NCBI GenBank assembly: GCA_018815925.1
Contig: JAHIWS010000028.1
Span: 1 to 56,236 of the forward strand
Length of the DNA: 56,236 bases
From: Nanobdellota archaeon
GTDB lineage: Archaea; Nanobdellota; Nanobdellia; Pacearchaeales; GW2011-AR1
Reading direction: 5' to 3'
Part shown: piece after piece, positions 40,762-48,928 of the stretch
Layout: each line of letters starts with the position of its first letter
How positions within the stretch are numbered: the stretch's first letter is position 1
The notes under the pieces: model-generated
Database searches by the model: none
Seen by the model: only the letters and a program-made list of their open reading frames with translations
Told to the model about the DNA's origin: nothing
Program-made: the position numbers and the translations under genes

Positions 40762-42177
40762 TTATCCCTTAACAACACCCATTGGTTTTAATCTTGCTAT
40801 TTTTTTACTTATTTCCAATTCGTCTACAACTCTTACTACTTCATCAATATCTTTGTAAACATCAGGAGCTTCTTCTGCTAATGATTTCCAACTTCCTGAT
40901 TTTACTTCAATTCCTTTATCGTGAAGTTCTTGTTTTACTTTTTCTCCTCTTAGTGTTTTTAATGCAGCGCTCCTGGATTTAACTCTACCAGCTCCATGAA
41001 CAGTTGAACCAAAAGTTAATTCTTCTGCTTTTTTTGTTCCAACTAAAACATAAGAAGCAGTTCCCATGCTTCCAGGAATAATTACAGGCTGTCCAACTTT
41101 TCTATATGTTTTTGGAATTTCTTTTCTTCCTGGCCCAAAACTCCGAGTCGCACCTTTTCTATGAACACATACTTTTTGATTTTTACCTTTGACAATATGC
41201 TCTTCAAACTTTGCAATGTTGTGACAAATATCATAAACAACATCAATTTTTATTTTTGGAAATAAATGATTCATTTCTTCTCTTATCCAGTGAGTTATTA
41301 ATTGTTTATTTGCAAATGCAAAATTTGCTGCACAAGCCATTGCAGCAAAATAATCTTTTCCTAATTGACTTTTTATTGGAGCATTAATTAATTCTCTATC
41401 TGGTAAATCTTTAAAACCATATTTATCTTCCATTTTTTTAATATAATCACTTGCAATCTGATGTCCAAGTCCACGACTTCCACAATGAACCATTATTGTA
41501 ATCTGGTCTTTTTTTAAACCAAAAGCTTTAGCAATATTTTCATCATAAATTTCATCAACATACTGAACTTCCAAAAAATGATTTCCTGCTCCTAAAGTTC
41601 CTAATTGCCCAAGACCTCTTTTTATAGCTCTTTCAGATACTTTACTAGCATCTGCTCCTTTTATACAGCCTTCTTCTTCCATATTTAAATAATCTTGTTT
41701 TTCACCATAACCCTTCTCAACAATATATTTTGCTCCTTTTTCTAACACATTTTTTAGTTTTTCTTTTGTTATTTGAAATGTGCTCCCTCTTCCAACTCCA
41801 GAAGGAATTTTCCTATAAAGAGCTTCAACAACTTCTTGTTTTTTGTTTTCAATGTCTTTTTTCATTAGGTTTGTTTTTAATAATCTAACTGAGCAATTAA
41901 TATCATAACCAACTCCTCCAGGAGAAATAATTCCTTTATCTATATCAAATGCAGCTACACCTCCTATACTAAAACCATATCCACAATGAGCATCTGTTAA
42001 TGCAATGCTTGCCTTTAATATTCCAGGTAACATTGCAACATTTTGAATCTGATTTAAAGTTCCATCTTCTTTAATAGCTTCAATTATTTTTTCACTAGCA
42101 TAAATTCTCCCAGGAACTAGCATTTTGCCTTCTTTTGGAATTTCATACACATTTTCTGATATTTTTTTGATTTTCAT
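40762..42177 (-). CDS. rtcB: RtcB RNA ligase
   Basis: 3'-phosphate RNA ligase that joins tRNA exons after splicing. 471 aa, full length, no intein. DAHCGYGFSIGGVAAFD and GGVGYDINCSVRLL carry the metal-binding Asp and Cys; GNHFLEVQ and VHCGSRGLGHQ supply further ligands. HNIAKFEEHIVKG and VCVHRKGATRSFGPG hold the GMP-accepting His region. GSMGTASYVLVGT and STVHGAGRVKSRSAA complete the site. The activating partner archease is 1.1 kb away. The intron-containing tRNA-Ala in this window is a natural substrate. Confidence 0.96.
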   Translation of the reverse strand: MKIKKISENVYEIPKEGKMLVPGRIYASEKIIEAIKEDGTLNQIQNVAMLPGILKASIALTDAHCGYGFSIGGVAAFDIDKGIISPGGVGYDINCSVRLLKTNLMKKDIENKKQEVVEALYRKIPSGVGRGSTFQITKEKLKNVLEKGAKYIVEKGYGEKQDYLNMEEEGCIKGADASKVSERAIKRGLGQLGTLGAGNHFLEVQYVDEIYDENIAKAFGLKKDQITIMVHCGSRGLGHQIASDYIKKMEDKYGFKDLPDRELINAPIKSQLGKDYFAAMACAANFAFANKQLITHWIREEMNHLFPKIKIDVVYDICHNIAKFEEHIVKGKNQKVCVHRKGATRSFGPGRKEIPKTYRKVGQPVIIPGSMGTASYVLVGTKKAEELTFGSTVHGAGRVKSRSAALKTLRGEKVKQELHDKGIEVKSGSWKSLAEEAPDVYKDIDEVVRVVDELEISKKIARLKPMGVVKG

Positions 42178-42230
42178 GATGATTAATTTAGTATGAAAAA
42201 GAATATAAAGTTTTCTGATTAAATAGTAAT

Positions 42231-42461
42231 ATGGATTTTAAACCAACTAAGTGGAAGATAAATATTAGTTCTTTAATATCAATAATATTTAATTTAACAT
42301 TGTGGGGTGGCCCTTTTCTTGTATTATGTGGCCCAAATCCTTGTCCTCAAACCTTTAATAAATATGTTAATAATCTTATTGGAAACTTTGGTTTATTTTT
42401 ATTAACCACAATAATTGTTTTTGTTTTAATTTATGTAGTTTGGAGTTTTATTGTAGAGTAA
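42231..42461 (+). CDS. Small two-helix membrane protein, unrecognised
   Basis: 76 aa. Hydrophobic segments at about 13-32 (ISSLISIIFNLTLWGGPFLV) and 51-73 (FGLFLLTTIIVFVLIYVVW), with an external loop holding two Cys (LCGPNPCPQTF) that may pair. Divergent from rtcB. Family not recognised. Confidence 0.55.
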   Translation: MDFKPTKWKINISSLISIIFNLTLWGGPFLVLCGPNPCPQTFNKYVNNLIGNFGLFLLTTIIVFVLIYVVWSFIVE

Positions 42462-42476
42462 TTGATTTTTATCCAT

Positions 42477-42890
42477 TTAAAGTTTTAATTTAAATAAACC
42501 ATAAACACATGCTCTTGGTTCTTCAAGAAATATGGTTCTAAGAAATGATTTATGTTCTGTATCTCCCTTCAATATATGGTATAATTCATGCCTGACTGTT
42601 GCCCTTGTAGATACAATGCTCCCTCCTATATTTAACAAATGTTTATCTGCTTTTTTTACTACATAATCAATACCATTTTCACCAAAACGTGCCTTAATTT
42701 TTGAGCGATCTAATCCTAGTTTAGATACTTCTTGATTAACAACTTGTTCTAATTCTGTTTGAGAGTTTATTTCTTGACTTAAGGCATGCGCTAGCCCCAA
42801 ACCAACTAATGAGACCATATATCCGCCCCCACCAACAGATAGCCAGGTGAGTCCTTTAGCTAAGTATCCTGAAATTTCATTCGCATCCAT
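42477..42890 (-). CDS. Membrane-anchored protein with HExxH metalloprotease motif
   Basis: 137 aa. A hydrophobic stretch at about 14-38 (LTWLSVGGGGYMVSLVGLGL) may anchor it. TVRHELYHILKGDTEH carries His101-Glu102-x-x-His105. FLEEPRACVYG supplies a Glu 18-19 residues later, the spacing expected for a third zinc ligand in small gluzincin-type domains such as ImmA/IrrE. Convergent with the previous gene. Function uncertain; an active peptidase is plausible. Confidence 0.6.
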   Translation of the reverse strand: MDANEISGYLAKGLTWLSVGGGGYMVSLVGLGLAHALSQEINSQTELEQVVNQEVSKLGLDRSKIKARFGENGIDYVVKKADKHLLNIGGSIVSTRATVRHELYHILKGDTEHKSFLRTIFLEEPRACVYGLFKLKL

Positions 42891-42935
42891 ATATTTTTCT
42901 CATAATTTATCCTTTATTAAATTAATGATTAGTTT

Positions 42936-43244
42936 TTATTTCATTTCTGGTCCAATGTGTCTTGTCAAATCTAAAGAATTAGTACTATTTCTACTTGAAT
43001 CTGGATTATATATTAAATTATAAGATAAAGGATTATTATAATCTTTAGGAAGAGTAAATTGATTATAAGTTGAATCTGCAATAATTCTTGTTCTTTTTAA
43101 TCTTCTTTCTTGTTTTATAGGTTGGTTTTTTTTATTTTGAGGATAATCAGGAAACTCAATAGTAAATGCCCCTATAATTGCAATCACTATAGCAATTGGA
43201 ATAAAAACAAAAGCCCCCATAGGATCACGGCTACTCATAATCAT
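42936..43244 (-). CDS. Small single-helix membrane protein, unrecognised
   Basis: 102 aa. One membrane helix at about 8-30 (MGAFVFIPIAIVIAIIGAF) and a basic, polar remainder (NKKNQPIKQERRLKRTRIIA). No family recognised. Lies between the HExxH protein and archease on the same strand. Confidence 0.55.
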   Translation of the reverse strand: MIMSSRDPMGAFVFIPIAIVIAIIGAFTIEFPDYPQNKKNQPIKQERRLKRTRIIADSTYNQFTLPKDYNNPLSYNLIYNPDSSRNSTNSLDLTRHIGPEMK

Positions 43245-43287
43245 ATTGGGCTATTATTATTTATAAAGATATAGTTATTTGAGTAAA

Positions 43288-43698
43288 TCAAACATCCAAA
43301 ACAACTTGACTAACCCAGTTGTCTTTAATTTTTTTCACAAACATTTCATTATAAGTTATTGCCTTAACATCAATATGAATTTCATAATCTTCTGCATGAT
43401 TTCCAACAACTTCTGCAATTAAAGATTTTTTATCTTTATTAATTTTAACTTTGATTTTACTAAGAAAAAAATCTTTTGTATCTAATAAAAATAATAATTC
43501 TTCAAGAAAATTATACATTAAAGCTTCTAAATCTTTACCCTTAACTTTAAATTTTAATTTTTCTTTTTCCTGAACTTTTCCATCATACATAGCATTAAAC
43601 ATAGCTAATGCTGAATTTTTAAACACATCCTCTAAACTTTTTCCAAATGCCTGAAATTTTATATCTGCAGTATGTTCAAGGAACTTAAATTTAACCAT
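43288..43698 (-). CDS. Archease, RtcB activator
   Basis: 136 aa, normal length. FKFLEHTADIKFQAFGKSLE (the His and Asp of the metal site), VFKNSALAMFNAMYD, LEALMYNFLEELLFLLDTKD, YEIHIDVKAITYNEMFVKK and the C-terminal WVSQVVLDV are the family blocks; the terminal Asp is a metal ligand. Archease speeds guanylylation and multiple turnover of RtcB, whose gene lies 1.1 kb away on the same strand. Confidence 0.95.
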   Translation of the reverse strand: MVKFKFLEHTADIKFQAFGKSLEDVFKNSALAMFNAMYDGKVQEKEKLKFKVKGKDLEALMYNFLEELLFLLDTKDFFLSKIKVKINKDKKSLIAEVVGNHAEDYEIHIDVKAITYNEMFVKKIKDNWVSQVVLDV

Positions 43699-43738
43699 AA
43701 AAAGAAAGAGTAAAAAGACTTTATATTTTTAATGAATT

Positions 43739-44293
43739 TTATTTTCCTCTTTGCCTTCTTTCTTTGCCCTTTAATCTGTATATTTGTTCAGTATATTCAT
43801 GCCAGGTTTTTGTTGCTTTTATTAATTCTATTTTATTACTATTTAAAACATTTGCAATCATCTTGTCTTTTTTTGGATTTTGTTGATATTTATGTTTAAT
43901 TTTATTTCTATTAGCATCTTGAGTATAATCTCTAGTAAAAATTATTGGATTTCCCCCATTTGCAATAATATATTTATCATATTTATGGTCTCCTATTACC
44001 TCGCTTGATTTTTCCCAATTTTCTATTATTTCTATTAAGCCTTTTCCTTTACTCTCGCCTGTAAATTCTTGCGTATATATTTCAAGTCTATCAGGAGAGT
44101 TTTTATTACCCCTATACAATTTAACATATTTCCCCCTAACATCTCCCTCATAAAATAAATTTTGTTGGCTTATGTCAGCATCCCTATAAATTTCTTTACA
44201 CCCTAAAATTCTAGAAAGAATAAGGGGGGTAACAACTGCCCCTGCTACTTTTAATCCTTTGATCATAAAATTCCTTCTTGATAGATTACCCAT
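43739..44293 (-). CDS. Twin-arginine-type exported lipoprotein candidate
   Basis: 184 aa. N-terminus LSRRNFMIKGLKVAGAVV has a Tat motif (SRRNFM) followed by a hydrophobic core and a lipobox-like ILGC (Cys32). The mature part is basic and polar (RGKYVKLYRGNKNSPDRLEI, KYDKYIIANGGNPIIFTRDY). No family recognised. Whether this organism encodes TatA/TatC is not visible here, so export route is inferred from the motif alone. Confidence 0.6.
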   Translation of the reverse strand: MGNLSRRNFMIKGLKVAGAVVTPLILSRILGCKEIYRDADISQQNLFYEGDVRGKYVKLYRGNKNSPDRLEIYTQEFTGESKGKGLIEIIENWEKSSEVIGDHKYDKYIIANGGNPIIFTRDYTQDANRNKIKHKYQQNPKKDKMIANVLNSNKIELIKATKTWHEYTEQIYRLKGKERRQRGK

Positions 44294-44384
44294 ATAAAAT
44301 TCCTATAAAAAGAGTATTTAAATATTCTGGTTAAAACATGAGAATATTTTAGGGATTTTGTAAGGAATTAAGAAGTTATTTAAT

Positions 44385-45410
44385 TTACCAATTTTTTAAA
44401 GTCCTTGCAAGTTCTACATAAAACTCTTGTCTTTTTTTAACATCCTCAATTTTATCACAAACATTCGCATCAAGTTCTATATGCGTACAATAAACTCCAA
44501 CACAAACATCTCTATCTGGCTGAGAAAGTGATTCACAAATTGAAATATTTTTACTATACTTTGCCCTGTCTTTAATACAAGAAACTTTATTCGGAAAATC
44601 ATCGCAAAAAGATAATGGTTGTTCAAAAAAAGTTAAACAATTAGGATTATCTCCGCACATAGAAATATCTCTCGCTTTTAATGCAAGACAAGTATTCTCA
44701 TCAGCAGAATCAAGATGCCCACACATATCAGTAGTTATCTCATCAGACTTCCCCCATTGATATAAATTACTCATAAAACTAAAATAACATTGTTCTCTTT
44801 CTTCTTTGTTTTCTTGTGCTGTATCTAAATAATCAATATCATCGCAAAAATTAACATTTTCGCTTGACACAGCAAGCATAAAATAACAAACATGTTTTGT
44901 ATCATCACCAATATGGGTTGCATCTTGACCTTCAATTTTTTTGCAATAAGATGAATCTTCATTTGCATGAGCTAAACAAAGATTTTTCTCATTTTCTGTA
45001 TCTGCTGATTCACAAAATTTGGCATCATTATTAATTATGGCGAGACAATAATATCTTTGATCATAAGGGGGTCGACCAGATAAAGGAATCTTTTTACATA
45101 ATTGATTTGAAGGATTATCTGGAATAACTATTTCTTCTAATTCTGAAACAAGCCAATTTTTATCTTCATCCACTCCATTTCCATCATCTACATCACCCTC
45201 ATCTTCATTATCTCCTTCTCCAATACCCTCAAGCATATCACAATTATTTTCTTGAGAATCCCATTCACATTCTAAATGCAATAAACATTCGTCTTGATTA
45301 CCATCATAATCTGGACAGAAGACTTCTTTTTCTCCACTAAAATAAAAATACCCAGCAATAGCTAATATGACAATTCCTGCAACTATCTCAATTACCACAC
45401 CCTTTTTCAT
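44385..45410 (-). CDS. Anchored acidic Cys-rich extracellular protein
   Basis: 341 aa. N-terminal membrane segment about 5-25 (VVIEIVAGIVILAIAGYFYF). A Glu/Asp-rich stretch (GEGDNEDEGDVDDGNGVDED) follows. The rest is built of short repeats with spaced Cys, each around FCESADTENEKNLCLAHANE or YCKKIEGQD. These resemble the 'C-x(n)-C-xx-xA' helical repeats of many DPANN surface proteins. It starts 1 nt before the end of the preceding gene. Function unknown; likely cell surface. Confidence 0.65.
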   Translation of the reverse strand: MKKGVVIEIVAGIVILAIAGYFYFSGEKEVFCPDYDGNQDECLLHLECEWDSQENNCDMLEGIGEGDNEDEGDVDDGNGVDEDKNWLVSELEEIVIPDNPSNQLCKKIPLSGRPPYDQRYYCLAIINNDAKFCESADTENEKNLCLAHANEDSSYCKKIEGQDATHIGDDTKHVCYFMLAVSSENVNFCDDIDYLDTAQENKEEREQCYFSFMSNLYQWGKSDEITTDMCGHLDSADENTCLALKARDISMCGDNPNCLTFFEQPLSFCDDFPNKVSCIKDRAKYSKNISICESLSQPDRDVCVGVYCTHIELDANVCDKIEDVKKRQEFYVELARTLKNW

Positions 45411-46457
45411 TTAAAACATCCAATCAAATATTTTTTTTATTATATTATTAGAATTAGAATTTTTTACAACTTCTCCTGTTATTCCACCATCTCCTCCAGA
45501 ATCTTCACTATTACTTTCACTTCCACTATTTCCATCCGAACTTGATTCGCTACTATCTTCTACTGAATTATCTATAGAATCAGAGGGCGGACCATCCTCT
45601 CTTGGCTCAGGGACTATTACACCCACAATTCCGTCTGGTCCTGGAGCAACATCATTATCAATTACATTAGGTGCAGGAGTTACATCTTCATTATCTTTAG
45701 TAATTTGATTTTCCACAGAATTTTCTCCTTTTGCGATTTCCATTTCTCTTTTTTCTATTTGTTTAGCAACTTCTATTTTGACTTCAGGTTTTAATCCATC
45801 ATCTCCATTTGCTACTTCTGTTTTAACTTCCCATGTTAAACCTTCATCTCGTCCCCCATCTTTACCTACACTATTTTTAACAACCCAATTTTTAATTTCA
45901 TTGTCAATTTCTCCAATCCTCGTTTCTATTTCCATAATTCTATTTTGCCCATTATCCTCACCCTTAACTATTTCTACTTCTCTCTTTAATGTCTGCCCTT
46001 CTTTTCCATTAACTTCCACAACCCATTCTGCTGTAAGTTCTGTTTTTTCTTCTTCTAAAATATAAACTTCAAAATCTTCTGCTAAGTTTTCTTCTTGATT
46101 TATTTTTTCTTTAATTTGAGAAGAACTTGCTTGAACTTGTTCTGCAATATTCAAAGAAACTTTTTCTTGAACTAATTGAAGTTTTTTCCAAGCATTTTTT
46201 AAATTCCTAGATGTGTCTTCTTCATCTTCATTGTTATTATTCTCTATTGCAGAATAAACTTCCTTCTCTTTAATTTCTAAAGCTAAAAGAACTTTATTAT
46301 CTCCAGAAGAAAAAAATAATTTAACATTGTCAACAAATCTATTAAATCCAGAATAAATTTTTATTTGATCCTCATTTTGAGATTGTTCTTTAGCAAGAAC
46401 TAAGGGTGAAAAGAATAATATGCCTAATAAAACTAAGACTATCACTTCTTTTTTCAT
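45411..46457 (-). CDS. Secreted Glu-rich protein with Ser/Asp-rich stalk
   Basis: 348 aa. Signal peptide about 1-22 (EVIVLVLLGILFFSPLVLA). Helical Glu/Lys-rich region follows (ALEIKEKEVYSAIENNNNED, KLQLVQEKVSLNIAEQVQAS). Then beta-like repeats such as VKTEVANGDDGLKPEVKIEV and a low-complexity Ser/Asp/Gly stretch. The end GGITGEVVKNSNSNNIIKKI, FDWMF is a short conserved-looking tail that could be a sorting or anchoring signal (inference). Directly upstream of, and touching, the gene at 44385. Confidence 0.65.
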   Translation of the reverse strand: MKKEVIVLVLLGILFFSPLVLAKEQSQNEDQIKIYSGFNRFVDNVKLFFSSGDNKVLLALEIKEKEVYSAIENNNNEDEEDTSRNLKNAWKKLQLVQEKVSLNIAEQVQASSSQIKEKINQEENLAEDFEVYILEEEKTELTAEWVVEVNGKEGQTLKREVEIVKGEDNGQNRIMEIETRIGEIDNEIKNWVVKNSVGKDGGRDEGLTWEVKTEVANGDDGLKPEVKIEVAKQIEKREMEIAKGENSVENQITKDNEDVTPAPNVIDNDVAPGPDGIVGVIVPEPREDGPPSDSIDNSVEDSSESSSDGNSGSESNSEDSGGDGGITGEVVKNSNSNNIIKKIFDWMF

Positions 46458-46593
46458 TAAAAATAAAGGAAAATAGTGTATAAAAAGTTATCTTTTCAAA
46501 GAAAGTGTTGCTTTCTCCAAATAATTATCACACTTTTCCAATAGTTATTTAAATATTATCATATTTAATTTAAAATTTTTTTTGAGATTAGCA

Positions 46594-47070
46594 CTAAATA
46601 ACCCAACAAAAAATCTTTAATTGTTTTGGAGTATATTGTGTTAAATTTGCAGAGATTATTGTTGACTGGACATAAAGATTTCTCATAGGAGAACTTTCAA
46701 CTTGGCATTCTTCTTGAATTGTGCTACATATTCTTGCCTCACATTTTAAATAACTAGGAATTTTTTGGTCTATTGTATTATTAATTCCTTGAGAAAGACT
46801 AATTCTCAACACATCACTTCTAAGAGAATCATTTAATTGTATTTCTTTTAGTATGGATTTTTCTAAATTATATATTTTTTTTGAAACACCACTATTTGTG
46901 ACATCACTCTTACTTATGATTATTAATGCAACACTTGTTATTAATAATATAGCAATAAATGCTTCTACAATTTTTATCCAACCTTTTTTATTTTTAATAA
47001 GTTTTTTCATTCTAGTGTTCAGTTCATAAAATTCCTTAATTTTTCTTTTTATACTATATACTCTTTCCAT
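46594..47070 (-). CDS. Prepilin-like protein with class III signal
   Basis: 158 aa from ATG 47070; a Met 20 codons in (47010) would give a short leader typical of prepilins. KKLIKNKKG precedes WIKIVEAFIAILLITSVALI, a basic leader, Gly, and a hydrophobic helix with an early Glu: the archaeal prepilin pattern. The exported part has three Cys near the C-terminus (YLKCEARICSTIQEECQVES). Follows a HEPN gene by 26 nt on the same strand, at the end of the pilus cluster. Confidence 0.65.
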   Translation of the reverse strand: MERVYSIKRKIKEFYELNTRMKKLIKNKKGWIKIVEAFIAILLITSVALIIISKSDVTNSGVSKKIYNLEKSILKEIQLNDSLRSDVLRISLSQGINNTIDQKIPSYLKCEARICSTIQEECQVESSPMRNLYVQSTIISANLTQYTPKQLKIFCWVI

Positions 47071-47096
47071 TATTTCTCTTGTTTGTTCTTTAGTAA

Positions 47097-47540
47097 TTAT
47101 TTCACAATCTTTCTTAACCTCATAATAATTTTATTAAGGAAAGCATAAACCTTTTCAGCATATTCTTTATCTAATATCTTTCCATAATAAGTTATTGAAT
47201 TTCTCAAATATCTTAATTCATTCAAAAAAGATAGCTCACTGTCAGGAAAACCTAATTTTTTAAGATATGAAACTTCTCCCTCGTGTGCGTAGCTTCCAGA
47301 TGCAGAATATCCTTCTAAAAGAAGTTTTGCTCTTATTAGTTCCATAATTATATCATAACAATCTTTTATTATAGAATTAGCATTAAATTCATCTATATTC
47401 ATTATTTTAACCCTATTCTTCAATCCTTTCAAAGAGGTTTCAACTTCCTTAAGCAAAAAATCAGCTCTTGGTTTATCTGCAGCTTGCTTTTTTACTATTC
47501 CCTTTTGCAAATAATATTCAAATTCTTTAGGCATTTTCAT
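47097..47540 (-). CDS. HEPN-domain protein paired with MNT (first pair)
   Basis: 147 aa all-helical. DCYDIIMELIRAKLLLEGYS and YAHEGEVSYLKKLGF match the HEPN helix pair. The usual RNase motif Rx4-6H appears as R113-N-S-I-T-Y118-Y119-G-K, so the catalytic His position is Tyr. Its start overlaps the MNT stop by 4 nt. In HEPN/MNT toxin-antitoxin pairs the MNT enzyme adds AMP to a Tyr near this motif. The Tyr is kept here, but RNase activity is doubtful. Confidence 0.85.
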   Translation of the reverse strand: MKMPKEFEYYLQKGIVKKQAADKPRADFLLKEVETSLKGLKNRVKIMNIDEFNANSIIKDCYDIIMELIRAKLLLEGYSASGSYAHEGEVSYLKKLGFPDSELSFLNELRYLRNSITYYGKILDKEYAEKVYAFLNKIIMRLRKIVK

Positions 47541-48103
47541 AGATCCACACTCCCTGACAAAACAATACCGTTTAGAATATTATCCCTCAAATGTTTATGA
47601 ATTTTCTTAAATGAAAGGTAGAAATTAATTATAATTGTTCTTTCAAGTTTTTTGTTAAAATCTGCCAATTTTATATCCTTACCCTTTGTTCCTATTATTG
47701 CAATATCAATATCAGATCTATTTTCTTCTGTTGAATTAGCCCAAACATCATCTCCTCTTGAATAACTTCCAAAAAGAATAATTGTTGTTCCAGGAAAGCT
47801 TTCTTCTAAGAATTTAGCAAGTCCAGATTCATAAATCAGTTTTAAATTTTCAATTCGCTTTAGTTCAATTGCTTTTTCATCATCCCTATTAAATCCAATA
47901 GAAAGCAATCTAATCTTATCTGCTTTTCCTATTTTTATTAACCCCTCTTTTTCTAGGTCTTGTAAAGCTTTAGAAACAGCTGTAGGAGATTTTTTTAATG
48001 GTCTGGCGATGCTTCTTAAATTGAAGTTATGACCTGCTTTTATACAGAGAAACCTAAATATTTCTGCTTGCAGTCTTGTCCATTTTATAATATACATGTC
48101 CAT
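47537..48103 (-). CDS. Winged-helix MNT nucleotidyltransferase (first pair)
   Basis: 188 aa from ATG 48103; an in-frame GTG at 48115 lies inside a palindrome and is less likely. N-terminal winged helix (FNLRSIARPLKKSPTAVSKA, LQDLEKEGLIKIG) for DNA binding. The minimal nucleotidyltransferase domain has ILFGSYSRGDDVWAN and RSDIDIAIIG (GS...DxD). The C-terminus ends NILNGIVLSGSVDL. The pair MNT-HEPN with a DNA-binding domain on the antitoxin suggests autoregulation. Embedded among pilus genes. Confidence 0.88.
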   Translation of the reverse strand: MDMYIIKWTRLQAEIFRFLCIKAGHNFNLRSIARPLKKSPTAVSKALQDLEKEGLIKIGKADKIRLLSIGFNRDDEKAIELKRIENLKLIYESGLAKFLEESFPGTTIILFGSYSRGDDVWANSTEENRSDIDIAIIGTKGKDIKLADFNKKLERTIIINFYLSFKKIHKHLRDNILNGIVLSGSVDL

Positions 48104-48110
48104 TATATAT

Positions 48111-48120
48111 GACACGTGTC
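48111..48120. promoter_or_regulatory. Palindromic candidate operator of the first MNT/HEPN pair
   Basis: GACACGTGTC is a perfect 10-bp palindrome 8 nt before the MNT ATG. A TATA box (GTTTATAAA, 48129-48137 on the minus strand) lies about 26-34 nt before the ATG. The palindrome therefore sits at or beside the expected transcription start, where a bound winged-helix protein would block initiation. Confidence 0.5.
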
Positions 48121-48192
48121 TATTTTAGTTTATAAACATTTCTACATAATATTGGATAAACAAATTCATTTCTTCTTTTGGTTTTAGTTGAT

Positions 48193-48891
48193 TTACCCCC
48201 AAGTTCTGATGTTTAAGGTTCCAATTAAAATATTTGCAGATTCATCAACATATTGCACTGAAATTTCTTCAGCATAAATACTAGTAGAAACATCTTTTTC
48301 TTCCACCCCTATAGATGTTTTATTATTTAATATAAAATTAAATCCAAACTCACCCCCAGCATAAAGGTTTAATTCATTTTTTAATCCTCCATAATCATTT
48401 TCATATTTTTGTTTTAACTCAGATATTTTATTTATAGAAACATATTTGTTTGCTTTTGTTAATCCAAGTGTATAGTTGATTGGTGTTAATTCTAGACATG
48501 AAGATAAATAAACAGATCTATCACCAAATAATTCTGCTTCATAAATTTTAAAGAAGTTAGAATCACTATTTATTTTCAAAGCACTTATTTTTTCATAACC
48601 TAATTCATTATTTAATTTGTCTTTAATTACAAGATTTGAACTAGAAATAAAATTAGGATTTATTATTTCAATACAACTAGCACTTCCTAGATAATCTATA
48701 ATTTTAAGAGTAGTAATATTTACTTCAACAGAAAGTTCCTTTATTAAGTTTATTTTTAAGTCCTCTAAAATAAGTTCAGTGTCTTTTTCTGTTTTTATTG
48801 AAGGTTCTAAAATACCATATAAGAAAATTAAAAATACTATAAAGATTGTAAATGAAATCATGATTCCTATATGTGACCCTTTTTTATTCAT
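48193..48891 (-). CDS. Prepilin-like protein of the pilus cluster
   Basis: 232 aa from ATG 48891 (MNKKGSHIGIMISFTIFIVF); a TTG 45 nt upstream is open but less likely. Short basic leader NKKG, then a hydrophobic helix of about 20 residues, the class III arrangement. Exported beta-rich part of about 200 residues (VEVNITTLKIIDYLGSASCI, AGGEFGFNFILNN). No conserved Glu at +5 is seen, so it may be a minor or pseudo-pilin. Follows the platform-protein genes. Confidence 0.65.
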   Translation of the reverse strand: MNKKGSHIGIMISFTIFIVFLIFLYGILEPSIKTEKDTELILEDLKINLIKELSVEVNITTLKIIDYLGSASCIEIINPNFISSSNLVIKDKLNNELGYEKISALKINSDSNFFKIYEAELFGDRSVYLSSCLELTPINYTLGLTKANKYVSINKISELKQKYENDYGGLKNELNLYAGGEFGFNFILNNKTSIGVEEKDVSTSIYAEEISVQYVDESANILIGTLNIRTWG

Positions 48892-48928
48892 AAAAAATAA
48901 AAGGAATTTGTATTTATTAAATATGTGT

